A stretch of 64,000 nucleotides of DNA from Paucimonas sp. (GTDB taxonomy: Bacteria > Pseudomonadota > Gammaproteobacteria > Pseudomonadales > Pseudomonadaceae), in contig JAIRVG010000021.1 of assembly GCA_031253995.1 (NCBI GenBank), positions 186,001-250,000 of the forward strand, given 5' to 3'. The notes under the pieces are model-generated. The model did not search any database and was not told the origin of the DNA. It saw only the letters and a list, made by a program, of their open reading frames with translations. Position 1 is the first letter of the stretch, and every line of letters begins with the position of its first letter. The position numbers were made by a program, and so were the translations under genes. Shown one piece after another: positions 8,929 to 16,418 of this stretch.

Positions 8929-10261
8929 CTTGCGCCTCCAGTTTCCGGGCGATCGGGATGACGTAATCCGCGATCTCGCGGCTCCAGTAGGCGTGTTCTG
9001 TGGTGCTGACCGGCAGGCCGCGTTTCTTGAGGATATCGTTCAGCCAGATGCCGAAACGGCTGGCGACCTCGTCGGGCCAGGTCTGGCTGGCGAATGCGGC
9101 GGTGAAGTTCAGGTCGGCTTGCGCGTGATCTTCCCGAGGCGCGAGCTGCGCCCGTTCGGGATCAAGCCAGAGCTGTTCGCAGATTGGCAGTTCGCAGGTG
9201 CTGTCAGAAGTCCAGCCAGCTGGGTACTGATTGCGGATACCTTGGCCGAAGGCGGCCAGCGACCGGCCGATCGCGCGTTTGATACGCTCACGGGCCTGGC
9301 GGGTTTCGAAGGATTGCTCCGGATCGCTCTCCAGCAGTTTGCATAAGGCGGTGATCTGGCGATTCACCCCGTCGAAACCGCGGAAACGCTTGAACACTGA
9401 GTCGATGGCGAGCAGGGGATTGCGGGTGCCGCTACCCCAGCTCGGTGGTAGCGAAGCCAGCAAGTAATTGACCCCGCCGCGGTCGCTGTTGAGCTGGCTG
9501 ACGTTTTGCGGCTTGGTACCACCGAGCTTACGCGCGACCAAGTCGCGGTAGTCGCGGTAGATGTCTTCGTGCGGAGCTTTGTCGCGCCAGGCCTGGCGGG
9601 CCTTCTTGTTGCGCTCGCCAAAGCGCGCATCGTTGATGTCCAGGTGGGCAGCGTGCACCAGGCTGCTGGGGAACAGCGGCTGCAACAGATGAAAGCCGGC
9701 ATCATCCGCCGGGTCGCCAGATACGCTCCAGTACACCTGCTTGGCCATTTGGTGGGAACTGATGGTGTCGCTGGGGCGGATCAGGCCCTTGAAGGCTTCG
9801 GCCCAGTTGTTCGCGATCTCCGGAGAGTCGTGCAGGGCGGCGAGCAGGTCGGCATCGTTGTTCTGGAGCCAATCCAGCAGGCGCCGGCCTTCGACTTCGA
9901 CCTTGAGGAATTTGTAGACGTCCAGGGCTGCGGCGTTGCCGACGATGTCGGTGGCGTGGCCGTCGAGTAGCGAGTGACTGCCAATTTCCTGGTGGTTGGG
10001 CAGCGAGGTGGGATCTACGTACAGGCTGGTACCGCGGGCGTCCGGGTGGGTCGCCTTGAGTACGTGGGTTACCGCCTGGATCTGCGCAACCCGTCGTGCG
10101 GCATCGGCGAGCCAGGTGGTGTAGTCGTATTTTGCGGCGGTGGGGGTGTCATCGTCCGGCTCGGTACCCTTGAGCTTGGCTTCCTTTCGCTCGTTGATGA
10201 AGCTGGCGATGGTGGTGCGGAACAGGGTGGTGCGGGGTGAGGGAAGAATCTGTTCGTTCAT
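8921..10261 (-). CDS. csy1: Csy1/Cas8f, large subunit of the Csy complex
   Basis: Csy1 recognises the CC/GG PAM in double-stranded DNA with Csy2 and recruits Cas2-3. The protein has 446 residues, close to the family norm of about 435. The N-terminus is MNEQILPSPRTTLFRTTIASF; a helical C-terminal part follows (WLNDILKKRGLPVSTTEHAYWSREI region). It is the first gene of the csy operon. Unlike the compact P. aeruginosa PA14 locus, 416 bp separate it from cas2-3, so it must have its own promoter. The Shine-Dalgarno is weak (AAGAG). A 7-bp hairpin lies 22 bp upstream of the start. Confidence 0.95.
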   Translation of the reverse strand: MNEQILPSPRTTLFRTTIASFINERKEAKLKGTEPDDDTPTAAKYDYTTWLADAARRVAQIQAVTHVLKATHPDARGTSLYVDPTSLPNHQEIGSHSLLDGHATDIVGNAAALDVYKFLKVEVEGRRLLDWLQNNDADLLAALHDSPEIANNWAEAFKGLIRPSDTISSHQMAKQVYWSVSGDPADDAGFHLLQPLFPSSLVHAAHLDINDARFGERNKKARQAWRDKAPHEDIYRDYRDLVARKLGGTKPQNVSQLNSDRGGVNYLLASLPPSWGSGTRNPLLAIDSVFKRFRGFDGVNRQITALCKLLESDPEQSFETRQARERIKRAIGRSLAAFGQGIRNQYPAGWTSDSTCELPICEQLWLDPERAQLAPREDHAQADLNFTAAFASQTWPDEVASRFGIWLNDILKKRGLPVSTTEHAYWSREIADYVIPIARKLEAQDE

Positions 10262-10282
10262 GAAGGACTCTTACGTAAATCG

Positions 10283-10299
10283 ACTTGGTGTTACCAAGT
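10283..10299 (-). promoter_or_regulatory. Hairpin/inverted repeat in the csy1 5' leader
   Basis: ACTTGGT (10283–10289) and ACCAAGT (10293–10299) are perfect 7-bp arms around a 3-bp loop, ending 22 bp upstream of the csy1 ATG. It could be an RNA hairpin limiting csy1 translation or a protein operator. A second short palindrome, GTTCTTAGAAC, lies at 10368–10378. Function is not known from sequence. Confidence 0.45.
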
Positions 10300-10364
10300 G
10301 TCTGGAACCACTGCGGCCTCTTGCAGCAGGGGGCGGAGGACTACCTTGGAGCAACTCTCCGAAA

Positions 10365-10382
10365 TTAGTTCTTAGAACACAT
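10365..10382 (-). other. Five-codon mini-ORF in the csy1 leader
   Basis: On the csy1 strand, ATG TGT TCT AAG AAC TAA (Met-Cys-Ser-Lys-Asn) is preceded by AGGAG (10389–10393) at an ideal 6-bp spacing, about 100 bp upstream of csy1. This is a better ribosome-binding site than csy1 itself has. It may be chance, a leader peptide, or a small RNA-encoded element such as those paired with crRNA-like antitoxins. Nothing in the sequence decides between these. Confidence 0.3.
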
Positions 10383-10465
10383 GCGGATCTCCTGAACGCT
10401 TGATTTGGTTGAGCCCAGCGCTGGCGTTTTGCGCTAGGTCGATGCTGACGATTGGCTTGTTTTTA

Positions 10466-10494
10466 ACCGTAGACTTGATCTGGAGAAAATTCAA
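10466..10494 (-). promoter_or_regulatory. Candidate promoter of the csy1-2-3-4 operon
   Basis: Reading leftward, TTGAAT (10494–10489) lies 17 bp from TACGGT (10471–10466), which keeps the three most conserved -10 positions. Transcription would begin near 10459 and give a roughly 200-nt leader before csy1. The -35 directly adjoins the PAM (10497–10498) of the site matched by the mini-CRISPR guide. The promoter call is by eye and moderate at best. Confidence 0.4.
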
Positions 10495-10496
10495 AT

Positions 10497-10522
10497 CCAC
10501 TGTGTCTGAATCCTGTACAGGT
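10497..10522 (+). promoter_or_regulatory. PAM-flanked target site of the mini-CRISPR guide
   Basis: CC at 10497–10498 is followed by 24 bp that match the pseudo-spacer at 10598–10621. Positions 1–9 are identical (ACTGTGTCT), 13–17 are identical (TCCTG), and 18 of 24 match overall, mismatching at 10, 12, 18, 20, 22 and 24. CC immediately 5' is the type I-F PAM. A perfect seed with poor distal pairing is the expected design for binding without Cas2-3 cleavage. The site spans the -35 of the rightward promoter and touches that of the leftward csy1 promoter. Confidence 0.85.
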
Positions 10523-10534
10523 GATCTGCATAAT
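10506..10534 (+). promoter_or_regulatory. Candidate promoter of the mini-CRISPR RNA
   Basis: CTGAAT (10506–10511) and CATAAT (10529–10534) are 17 bp apart; the -10 matches 5 of 6 consensus bases. Start of transcription would be near 10541, some 30 nt before the first pseudo-repeat. The -35 lies inside the target site of the RNA it would make, which predicts negative autoregulation. Confidence 0.5.
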
Positions 10535-10540
10535 TTTTAG

Positions 10541-10689
10541 CTTTCTACGTCAACAGCTGGTTTAAGCTTGTTTCACTGCCGCGAGGTAGCTCAGAAAACT
10601 GTGTCTAAGTCCTGCAAATGCTTTCACTGCCGAACAGGTAGAGTGCCCAAAAGAGCTAAGCCAAGCTTTCGCCTGGCCTAGCTCTTTTT
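10541..10689 (+). ncRNA. Single-spacer mini-CRISPR encoding a crRNA-like regulatory RNA
   Basis: Pseudo-repeat 1 (10570–10597) keeps stem CTGCC/GGTAG (one G·U pair), a shortened GCGA loop and an intact CTCAGAAA tag. Pseudo-repeat 2 (10622 to about 10650) keeps stem CTGCC/GGTAG with loop GAACA, but its 3' half is degraded, which is tolerable because only the stem is needed for the last cut. Between them is a 24-nt pseudo-spacer (10598–10621), 8 nt shorter than normal. It matches a CC-flanked site 99 bp upstream. The architecture resembles cas-regulating RNAs and CRISPR-regulated antitoxin RNAs known from other CRISPR types. Processing by Csy4 and loading into the Csy complex are inferred from the preserved stems and tag. 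Confidence 0.85.
10649..10689. terminator. Bidirectional terminator between mini-CRISPR and cas2-3
   Basis: A 14-bp stem with two mismatches (10653–10666 with 10671–10684) and loop TTTC is followed by TTTTT on the plus strand (10685–10689) and by a T-run on the minus strand (complement of 10649–10652). It ends the rightward small RNA and the leftward cas1–cas2-3 message. The cas2-3 stop codon (10678–10680) lies within the stem. Confidence 0.85.
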
Positions 10690-13600
10690 CGCAAACCCCA
10701 ACACCGAGTGATACCGCCACCCAAACGTGCTCTCGTAAACCGTCACTGCAGTAAACCGCTCAGCACAAACCTCCAGCGGTAACTCCAGCTCCTCAGCCAG
10801 TGCCTCCAGCAACTCCATCACATCGTGCTGTCCCCAGGGTGCAATCCCGGGCCCAAGATCCCTTTCCAGATCGATCGGACTGAACAACTCCGAACACTCC
10901 AGATAAACCCGCGACTCATTGAACCGTCCCGCCTCCTGAATCCGGTGCAGCACCAACCGCTCCCGGTCCTCATCCGGAAGCAGCACCAGTTCCTCTTCAC
11001 GCCCGCCATTCTCCCGAAACGGCTGATGCTGCGGCAGCACCCAGGTCAACGCCGCCTGCGGAAACTGCCAGGCGCAAGCCGCATCCAGGTCGAGCGTTTC
11101 GCGACTGACACGCCGTGCGAATTGCGGCGAGGCAGCTCGCTCTTTCGGCAGCATCAGCTCACTCAATCGGGCATGTTCAAGATCGACCAGGCTTTCCTTG
11201 GGCTTCCATGCCGAATGCTCTTTGGGCTGGATACGCGGTCGGGCGCTGATGACGTCGATATCACCCGGCTCAAGCAGCTTCCCCAGCCTGTGGGTCTTCA
11301 ACCTGAAGCGGTGATCGGGCGGTGCCCCGTCCTGTTCGAACCCGGGTTTTACAAAGGCCGCATCCGGTTTTTTATGCGGGGTCAGCTGGTTCTCGAAATG
11401 CCGCAGGTTCGTCTCGAAGATCAGCACGTTCGCCGCGTCGCACGGTTGGTTACGGTGCCGCTGTACCCGCCCGGCCAGTTGGATCAACGATCGCATCGAC
11501 GAAGGCTCGACCACCGCCCAGTCATAGTCGTGATCGCGCCCCACTTCCGTAACTGGCGAGCCGAGCACGACGAACAGGTGGTCCTGCTCCGGATAACGCC
11601 GCAAGGCTTCGCGGATATCTGGCTGGTCGAACACCGCATCCTTGTCCCTGCGGTTCAGTGTCCGGTCCAACTGCGCTTCGATGGCCGAACGCAACAGCAG
11701 CGGAAAGCGCGAGTGGTAAACGCACAGATGAATCCGCTGCCCCTGCGCGGCGCCCAGCTGGAACAGGGCGAGGGCGACATCGAACATCGGTTCGATATTG
11801 GCCATGCGCACCAGCCCGAAGCTGACGCGTTTTCCGGTGTGCGGACAAATTCCGGCGTGCCGTGCATGGCCGATTTGCATGGCTTCGCGAATTTGCGCAG
11901 CAAACTCCTTGTACAGCAGCTCCCTGCTTTGGGCAGCAAGGTTCAATTGCACTATTTCGCCGCGTCGGCAGGGGGGGACCTTGCCCAGTTCGGCGACGCG
12001 TTTTTTCACGAAGTGCCAATGTTGTTCTTTGAACGTCGGAGCATCGTCGCACCTTGCCTGGTGCGTGCCGAACTCATCGACCCACAGACAGCCAATCGGC
12101 TCGCTGCTCTGCGCAATACCACGGTTACGCCCATAGTGCTGACGACCCGCCCTGTAGGCCTGGAACATGCCCTCTACCAAGGCCGGCGGCAGGGTGGCCG
12201 AAGACAGCAATACACGCGTTCCCAGCAGCCCCGCGCAATAGACCAGGCGGGTAACGGCGGGCTGGTCCGCCAGATCGAAATCATCCAGCTCGTCCAGGAC
12301 CAGATCGCTGCTCATCAGGCGCAGCATCGGTGCGATCTGGCGACCGGCGCGTTGCGCTTCCGTCGCTGGCATCAGGTGGTCGATGGTGCAGACCAGCATC
12401 GGAGCACTGAGCAGCTTGCGGATGCTCGGGTCGTCCATGGCCTTGTCGAGCAGCGGGTGCTGGCTGGTATTGCCTTCGTATAAAAGGTGGCTGTCTTCCT
12501 CGATCAGCGCCTGGATGGATTCCGAGCCCATGTCGGAAGCTCTGGCCTGGTGGAATTCGAAGAGGACACGGCTGGCGGAGCCACCGACGTGCAAGGCCAG
12601 CTCGTCCTCGCTCAGGTGCAGGTCGCGGCGATAGCTGTCGCCGGTTTGGCGCGTCAGAGTGCGCAGGCCCAGGGCGAAGGTGCAGCGCAGTCCCAGTTCG
12701 GGGTCGGCCAGGGCGTTCATGATGCGTGCATTGGCCAGGGTCTTGCCGCAACCGGTGGACGCCATGTTGACGATGAACACGCCCTTGCCATCGAACTGGG
12801 TGCGTAGGCTGGTGGTGGCATCGGCCGCCTTGTCCTGCCAGCGGAAGCGCTCGTTTCCGCTGCGTTTGCGCATGCCACGGTGGCGGAGCAGGCGTGGCAG
12901 GTGGCGTTCGAAGCCGGGCAGCCCCAGGACGACGCCGGCGCTCATGCGCGCCACGCCAAGCAGGTGCTCGTCCAGTGGCTGCTTGAGGCTGCCATCGGTG
13001 TGGGTATTGGCGAAAACGCGGTAGTCCTTGTCGCCCTTCACCCGGCGCCCGTCCTCGGGAGACAGGCTGGAGTAATGGTGGTCAGCCAGCATCAGGCTGA
13101 GCCTGGCCAGGTGCATGACATAGGGGTTGGACAGCCAGTCGCCTTTGCCGGTCTTGCTGCTCAGTGCCAGCAGGCGCTGTGCAACCTTGGCCGCCTGGGT
13201 TCGCCACTTCGGCAGGACGACGGGCAAGGGCAGATCGAATTGCCAATAGGGTGCGATATCCGCCGGCTCGGTCGCGTTGGTCAGTTCGTTCCATTCATGG
13301 GTGATGCCGTCGAGGATGTTCGGCAGCATCGTCGGGCTGAAATCGGTGGTGCGCTGTCCGAGCCAGACCGGGCTGGACGATCGGGATTGATCCGGTGGCC
13401 GCGTGGGCAGGCGGTGGTGGCTGACCACCAGCCAGGCGATGGCTGCGGCCAACGGAGGCAGATGGCGGAAGGGCGGTGGTGTGTCGCGGTCCAGACCGTC
13501 GCGCATGAAGCGCCCCGGTGCCAGCCAGTGTGGGTCGTGCTGTGGGTCGGCGGCGGCGAGGCGCGTTAGCCAGCCTGCATCGTCATCCTTGCCGACAAAG

Positions 13601-14073
13601 GCGAGAAACAGGCGCAGCGAGACCCATTCGTGGCGGTAGAGATTGCGGGTTCTCGTGTTCAGCCTGAGGCGCGCCTGGAAAGCTGCGCTGGCTTTGCCCA
13701 GGTCGTGGAGCAGGGCCGCCATCTGCGCCAGCAGGCGGATGTCCTCGGCGGTGTGCCAGTCATTCTCGTCATGCTTGCGCAGAACATCGCGGCGAGTGGT
13801 GTTGGTCGGCACTGCGCCTTGCTCGTTGAAACGACTGGCATCGCCAACGATCCACAGCAGCTCGCTGTGGTCGAGGCCGCGAATCCAGTGGCAGGCTACG
13901 GCGGTGTTGCGCCGGGCGGTCTTTTTCAGCAGGCGGCGAAGGGTATCCAGGCCAGCCTGGGTGATGGGTGTCTGCCAAGTGCGGTCGCCGCGGCGCTCGG
14001 CGAATTGGTCGAGGATACGCCGGGTTTCGACCAGGGCGCGTTTGTCGCACTGACAGATCAGCAGGATATTCAC
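10678..14073 (-). CDS. cas3: Cas2-3 fusion: HD nuclease-helicase with N-terminal Cas2
   Basis: In I-F systems Cas3 is fused to Cas2, so one 1131-residue protein serves both adaptation (with Cas1) and target degradation. Residues 1 to about 95 form the Cas2 part (MNILLICQCDKRALVETRRILDQF over two stretches). The HD domain shows H123-D124-LGK and later VSHHRLP. The helicase has Walker A STGCGKT with Lys444 and a DELD box at 594–597. All key motifs are intact. Its ATG overlaps the cas1 stop by 4 bp. A terminator overlaps its stop codon, so cas1–cas2-3 is a transcription unit separate from csy1-4. Confidence 0.97.
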   Translation of the reverse strand: MNILLICQCDKRALVETRRILDQFAERRGDRTWQTPITQAGLDTLRRLLKKTARRNTAVACHWIRGLDHSELLWIVGDASRFNEQGAVPTNTTRRDVLRKHDENDWHTAEDIRLLAQMAALLHDLGKASAAFQARLRLNTRTRNLYRHEWVSLRLFLAFVGKDDDAGWLTRLAAADPQHDPHWLAPGRFMRDGLDRDTPPPFRHLPPLAAAIAWLVVSHHRLPTRPPDQSRSSSPVWLGQRTTDFSPTMLPNILDGITHEWNELTNATEPADIAPYWQFDLPLPVVLPKWRTQAAKVAQRLLALSSKTGKGDWLSNPYVMHLARLSLMLADHHYSSLSPEDGRRVKGDKDYRVFANTHTDGSLKQPLDEHLLGVARMSAGVVLGLPGFERHLPRLLRHRGMRKRSGNERFRWQDKAADATTSLRTQFDGKGVFIVNMASTGCGKTLANARIMNALADPELGLRCTFALGLRTLTRQTGDSYRRDLHLSEDELALHVGGSASRVLFEFHQARASDMGSESIQALIEEDSHLLYEGNTSQHPLLDKAMDDPSIRKLLSAPMLVCTIDHLMPATEAQRAGRQIAPMLRLMSSDLVLDELDDFDLADQPAVTRLVYCAGLLGTRVLLSSATLPPALVEGMFQAYRAGRQHYGRNRGIAQSSEPIGCLWVDEFGTHQARCDDAPTFKEQHWHFVKKRVAELGKVPPCRRGEIVQLNLAAQSRELLYKEFAAQIREAMQIGHARHAGICPHTGKRVSFGLVRMANIEPMFDVALALFQLGAAQGQRIHLCVYHSRFPLLLRSAIEAQLDRTLNRRDKDAVFDQPDIREALRRYPEQDHLFVVLGSPVTEVGRDHDYDWAVVEPSSMRSLIQLAGRVQRHRNQPCDAANVLIFETNLRHFENQLTPHKKPDAAFVKPGFEQDGAPPDHRFRLKTHRLGKLLEPGDIDVISARPRIQPKEHSAWKPKESLVDLEHARLSELMLPKERAASPQFARRVSRETLDLDAACAWQFPQAALTWVLPQHQPFRENGGREEELVLLPDEDRERLVLHRIQEAGRFNESRVYLECSELFSPIDLERDLGPGIAPWGQHDVMELLEALAEELELPLEVCAERFTAVTVYESTFGWRYHSVLGFAKKS

Positions 14074-15047
14074 GCGATCGGCGCCCCCAGTTGCTCGGCG
14101 ATGTCCTTGAGACTGTCGATCATGAAGTCCAGGGCTTCGCTGCGGGTCAGGTTTTCGATGCAGGCCTGGCGGAAGGTCTGTTCATCGTCGCCGCGCATCG
14201 CCGAGACAAAGGCTTGCGGCAGGATCAGGCCGTCCTTGACCAGGTCGGCGACGTCGAAGACCAGGCCGCCGCGGCGGGTCTTGCCGTGCAGGACGGCGAG
14301 GCCATGGGGCAGGCCGAGCACCCAGGTCGCGGTGGCCGCCAGTCCGTAGGCCAGGTAGTTGCCGTGGTCGAGGAAACGGTTGGCAGGATCACCGCCGCTG
14401 CCACGCTTGGCTCTGCCGAAGTCGCCATAGCCGGTTGCGGTAGCGGCGAGCTTGAACAGGCGTTTGCTCAGGCGGGCCTCCTCGGTCAGCAGGTGTTCGT
14501 GGTTGGGGGCGTGTTCGAGGGTGGCGAGGGAGTGGGCTAGGGCATCGTCGAGTGCCGCGGTGTCGATGCGGAAAGCGGATTTCTCGGTGGCGGCGCGTGC
14601 TTGCCAGTGCTTGCGGATATGGTCGAGGCGCTTGCGCTGGACGGCCTTCGCTGCTGCGAGGCGCTGGCCTTCGTCGAACCAGAAGGATACCCAGCGTTGC
14701 AGGTACTCGGAGGGGCGGTATTCGCTCTGCGGGGAGAACCAGGCGACTTCGATATCCATTTCATTGGCGCTGAACAACGGGGTTCCGCCGCCTCCGCAGA
14801 AACCGACCAGCACGCCGGCACGGGCCAGCTCGCGCATGGCTGCCTGGGTCACCGAGGTGCCGGTGCCAAGGAGGATTGTCGTGGTGTTGGCGATCGGGAT
14901 GTTCCAGTACAGCGACTGCTTGCCGGCGTCGGTGACGTATTCGACGCGGCCGCCATTTACCAGGACGCGACAGTGTTGCAGGTAATAGATGTTGGCGCGT
15001 TTGGAATGAAGGATGGTCTTGAGGTCGGAGGAGTGAATGCCGTCCAT
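14070..15047 (-). CDS. cas1: Cas1, type I-F CRISPR integrase
   Basis: Cas1 with Cas2-3 inserts new spacers at the leader end of arrays. The protein has 325 residues. The catalytic and metal-binding residues known from P. aeruginosa Cas1 fall at identical positions: Glu190 (LLTEE190A), His254 (VLH254GK), Asp265 and Asp268 (FD265VAD268). The start MDGIHSSDLKTILHSKRANI is the usual one. It is the first gene of its operon, divergent from array D, and shares the intergenic region with leader D. A TATAAC at 15081–15086 (minus) could be a -10, without a clear -35. No sign of decay. Confidence 0.97.
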   Translation of the reverse strand: MDGIHSSDLKTILHSKRANIYYLQHCRVLVNGGRVEYVTDAGKQSLYWNIPIANTTTILLGTGTSVTQAAMRELARAGVLVGFCGGGGTPLFSANEMDIEVAWFSPQSEYRPSEYLQRWVSFWFDEGQRLAAAKAVQRKRLDHIRKHWQARAATEKSAFRIDTAALDDALAHSLATLEHAPNHEHLLTEEARLSKRLFKLAATATGYGDFGRAKRGSGGDPANRFLDHGNYLAYGLAATATWVLGLPHGLAVLHGKTRRGGLVFDVADLVKDGLILPQAFVSAMRGDDEQTFRQACIENLTRSEALDFMIDSLKDIAEQLGAPIA

Positions 15048-15162
15048 GATGGCAACCTGGTTTCCGTTTTGGGGTTGATGGTTATAGCTGAGTTGATGGC
15101 TAAGTGCCGGCGTTTTTGTTGCGGATTGCTTTTTGGTGTGGGGGGTAAAGGAAGGGGTTGGG

Positions 15163-15294
15163 TACCCTTTTTTTGGCGGTGATTGGTTGGGGTATATAAA
15201 TCAATGGGTTAGGGATCGGGTGAAAAATAGGGTCTGGGGCGGTGAAAAAGGGGTTTTGCTTTTTAGATCAAAGGATTGGTAGGGTTTTGGTCTA
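15163..15294 (+). promoter_or_regulatory. Leader of CRISPR array D with two IHF sites
   Basis: IHF sites lie at 15199–15211 (AATCAATGGGTTA, exact) and 15266–15278 (GATCAAAGGATTG, one mismatch), the latter 16 bp from the first repeat. The last 55 bp are nearly identical to leader B (GGGGTTTTGCTTTTT...GGTTTTGGTC). TACCCTTTTTTT (15163–15174) and AATAGGGTCTG (about 15226–15236) form the same inverted pair as in B and C. TATAAA at 15195–15200 may be a -10 for array transcription. The divergent cas1 promoter must also lie between here and 15048. Confidence 0.8.
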
Positions 15295-16103
15295 GTTCAC
15301 TGCCGTGTAGGCAGCTCAGAAACGGTAGCGAATACCTGGACTGGGCCGAATCGGGTTCACTGCCGTGTAGGCAGCTCAGAAAGTGAGACCCGTACGCGTC
15401 TTGCCCACCTGGTTGTTCACTGCCGTGTAGGCAGCTCAGAAAGGTAGCTCATGGGCATCACGCAGCCCTCCGTCGTTCACTGCCGTGTAGGCAGCTCAGA
15501 AAACATCGAGGTCGCGGCGCCGGCTGCCAAGGTTGTTCACTGCCGTGTAGGCAGCTCAGAAATGATGCCCACGGTGGTGAAAGGGGGGATGATGGTTCAC
15601 TGCCGTGTAGGCAGCTCAGAAAAGGCCATCCTGCTCAACATCCCCACTGACGAGGTTCACTGCCGTGTAGGCAGCTCAGAAATGGAGAAAGCCATGCCGA
15701 TTACCGAGCATCAGGTTCACTGCCGTGTAGGCAGCTCAGAAATGAGCCAGACCGAGAGCCTCGACTTGCTGTTCGTTCACTGCCGTGTAGGCAGCTCAGA
15801 AAGAAATGGGCCGAACCGAAGCGCGATCTCCCAAGTTCACTGCCGTGTAGGCAGCTCAGAAACGAGCGGCAGGCCAAACGCCTGCGCCGGCTGAGTTCAC
15901 TGCCGTGTAGGCAGCTCAGAAATTCCTGTGGCTCACAGGGTGACCGCGTCGCAGCGTTCACTGCCGTGTAGGCAGCTCAGAAAATGATCAGCTGGCACTG
16001 ATTTCGGGCATCAGGGTTCACTGCCGTGTAGGCAGCTCAGAAAGTTGCGTATTGCTGGAGCCAGGGCGTCGCCCTGTTCACTGCTGTGTAGGCAGCTCAG
16101 AAA
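15295..16103 (+). CRISPR. CRISPR array D, 14 repeats / 13 spacers (type I-F)
   Basis: Fourteen 28-bp repeats from 15295 to 16076 at 60–61 bp spacing, loop GTGTA, tag CTCAGAAA. The last repeat (16076–16103) has CTGCT in place of CTGCC in the 5' stem arm, replacing a C-G pair with U·G, as expected at the leader-distal end. This is the array next to cas1 in standard I-F loci. Long frames such as VHCRVGSSE are repeat artefacts. Confidence 0.98.
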
Positions 16104-16195
16104 AGCTGGACAGGGGCATGCAGGTGAGGACTGGTAGGGAGGGTATGACGGGAGGGCTTGGTGGAGATTTCTGGGTGTCAGATAGATCCGGGAAT

Positions 16196-16262
16196 CAGGC
16201 TTTACGACGGCTTCGCCGCCGATCGCGGATAAATCCGCTCCTACACCGATACGCGTCGCTCG
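16196..16262. repeat. REP-like GC-rich element
   Basis: The stretch TTTACGACGGCTTCGCCGCC, then GATCGCGGATAAATCCGCTCC, recurs with few changes at about 42571–42616. Such hairpin-forming REP units are frequent between genes in Pseudomonas. The rest of 16104–16296 shows no gene. Confidence 0.6.
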
Positions 16263-16296
16263 GGGGGATCTCAACCCAACCCCAAATCCCAGGCAC

Positions 16297-16320
16297 AAAA
16301 AAGCCGACTAAAAAGTCGGC
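16297..16320 (-). terminator. Terminator of tRNA-Leu
   Basis: Stem GCCGACT/AGTCGGC (16303–16309 with 16314–16320), 4-bp loop, followed on the minus strand by six T (complement of 16297–16302). It lies 13 bp after the tRNA 3' end. Confidence 0.85.
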
Positions 16321-16333
16321 TTCTTCTGGATCT

Positions 16334-16418
16334 TGGTGCCCCGAGGGAGACTCGAACTCCCACTCCTTTCGAAAACGGATTTTGAATCCGCCGCGTCTAC
16401 CAATTCCGCCATCAGGGC
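16334..16418 (-). tRNA. tRNA-Leu (anticodon CAA)
   Basis: The minus strand gives an 85-nt class II tRNA starting GCCCTGATGGCGGAATTGG and ending CTCGGGGCACCA, with a long variable arm, a 7-bp acceptor stem (one G·U) and encoded CCA. The anticodon loop is TTCAAAA, so the anticodon is CAA and the codon is UUG. Its 3' end faces the CRISPR island and its 5' end faces queA, the normal Pseudomonas neighbour. Confidence 0.97.

Noticed and set aside
10306..10320. Second match to the mini-CRISPR guide (CCACTG)
   Set aside because: Only CC plus four seed bases agree, too short to mean anything.
6327..15047. Transposon-borne I-F3 (Tn7-like CAST) system
   Set aside because: cas1 and a full Cas2-3 nuclease-helicase are present with all catalytic residues, and no tns genes are seen.
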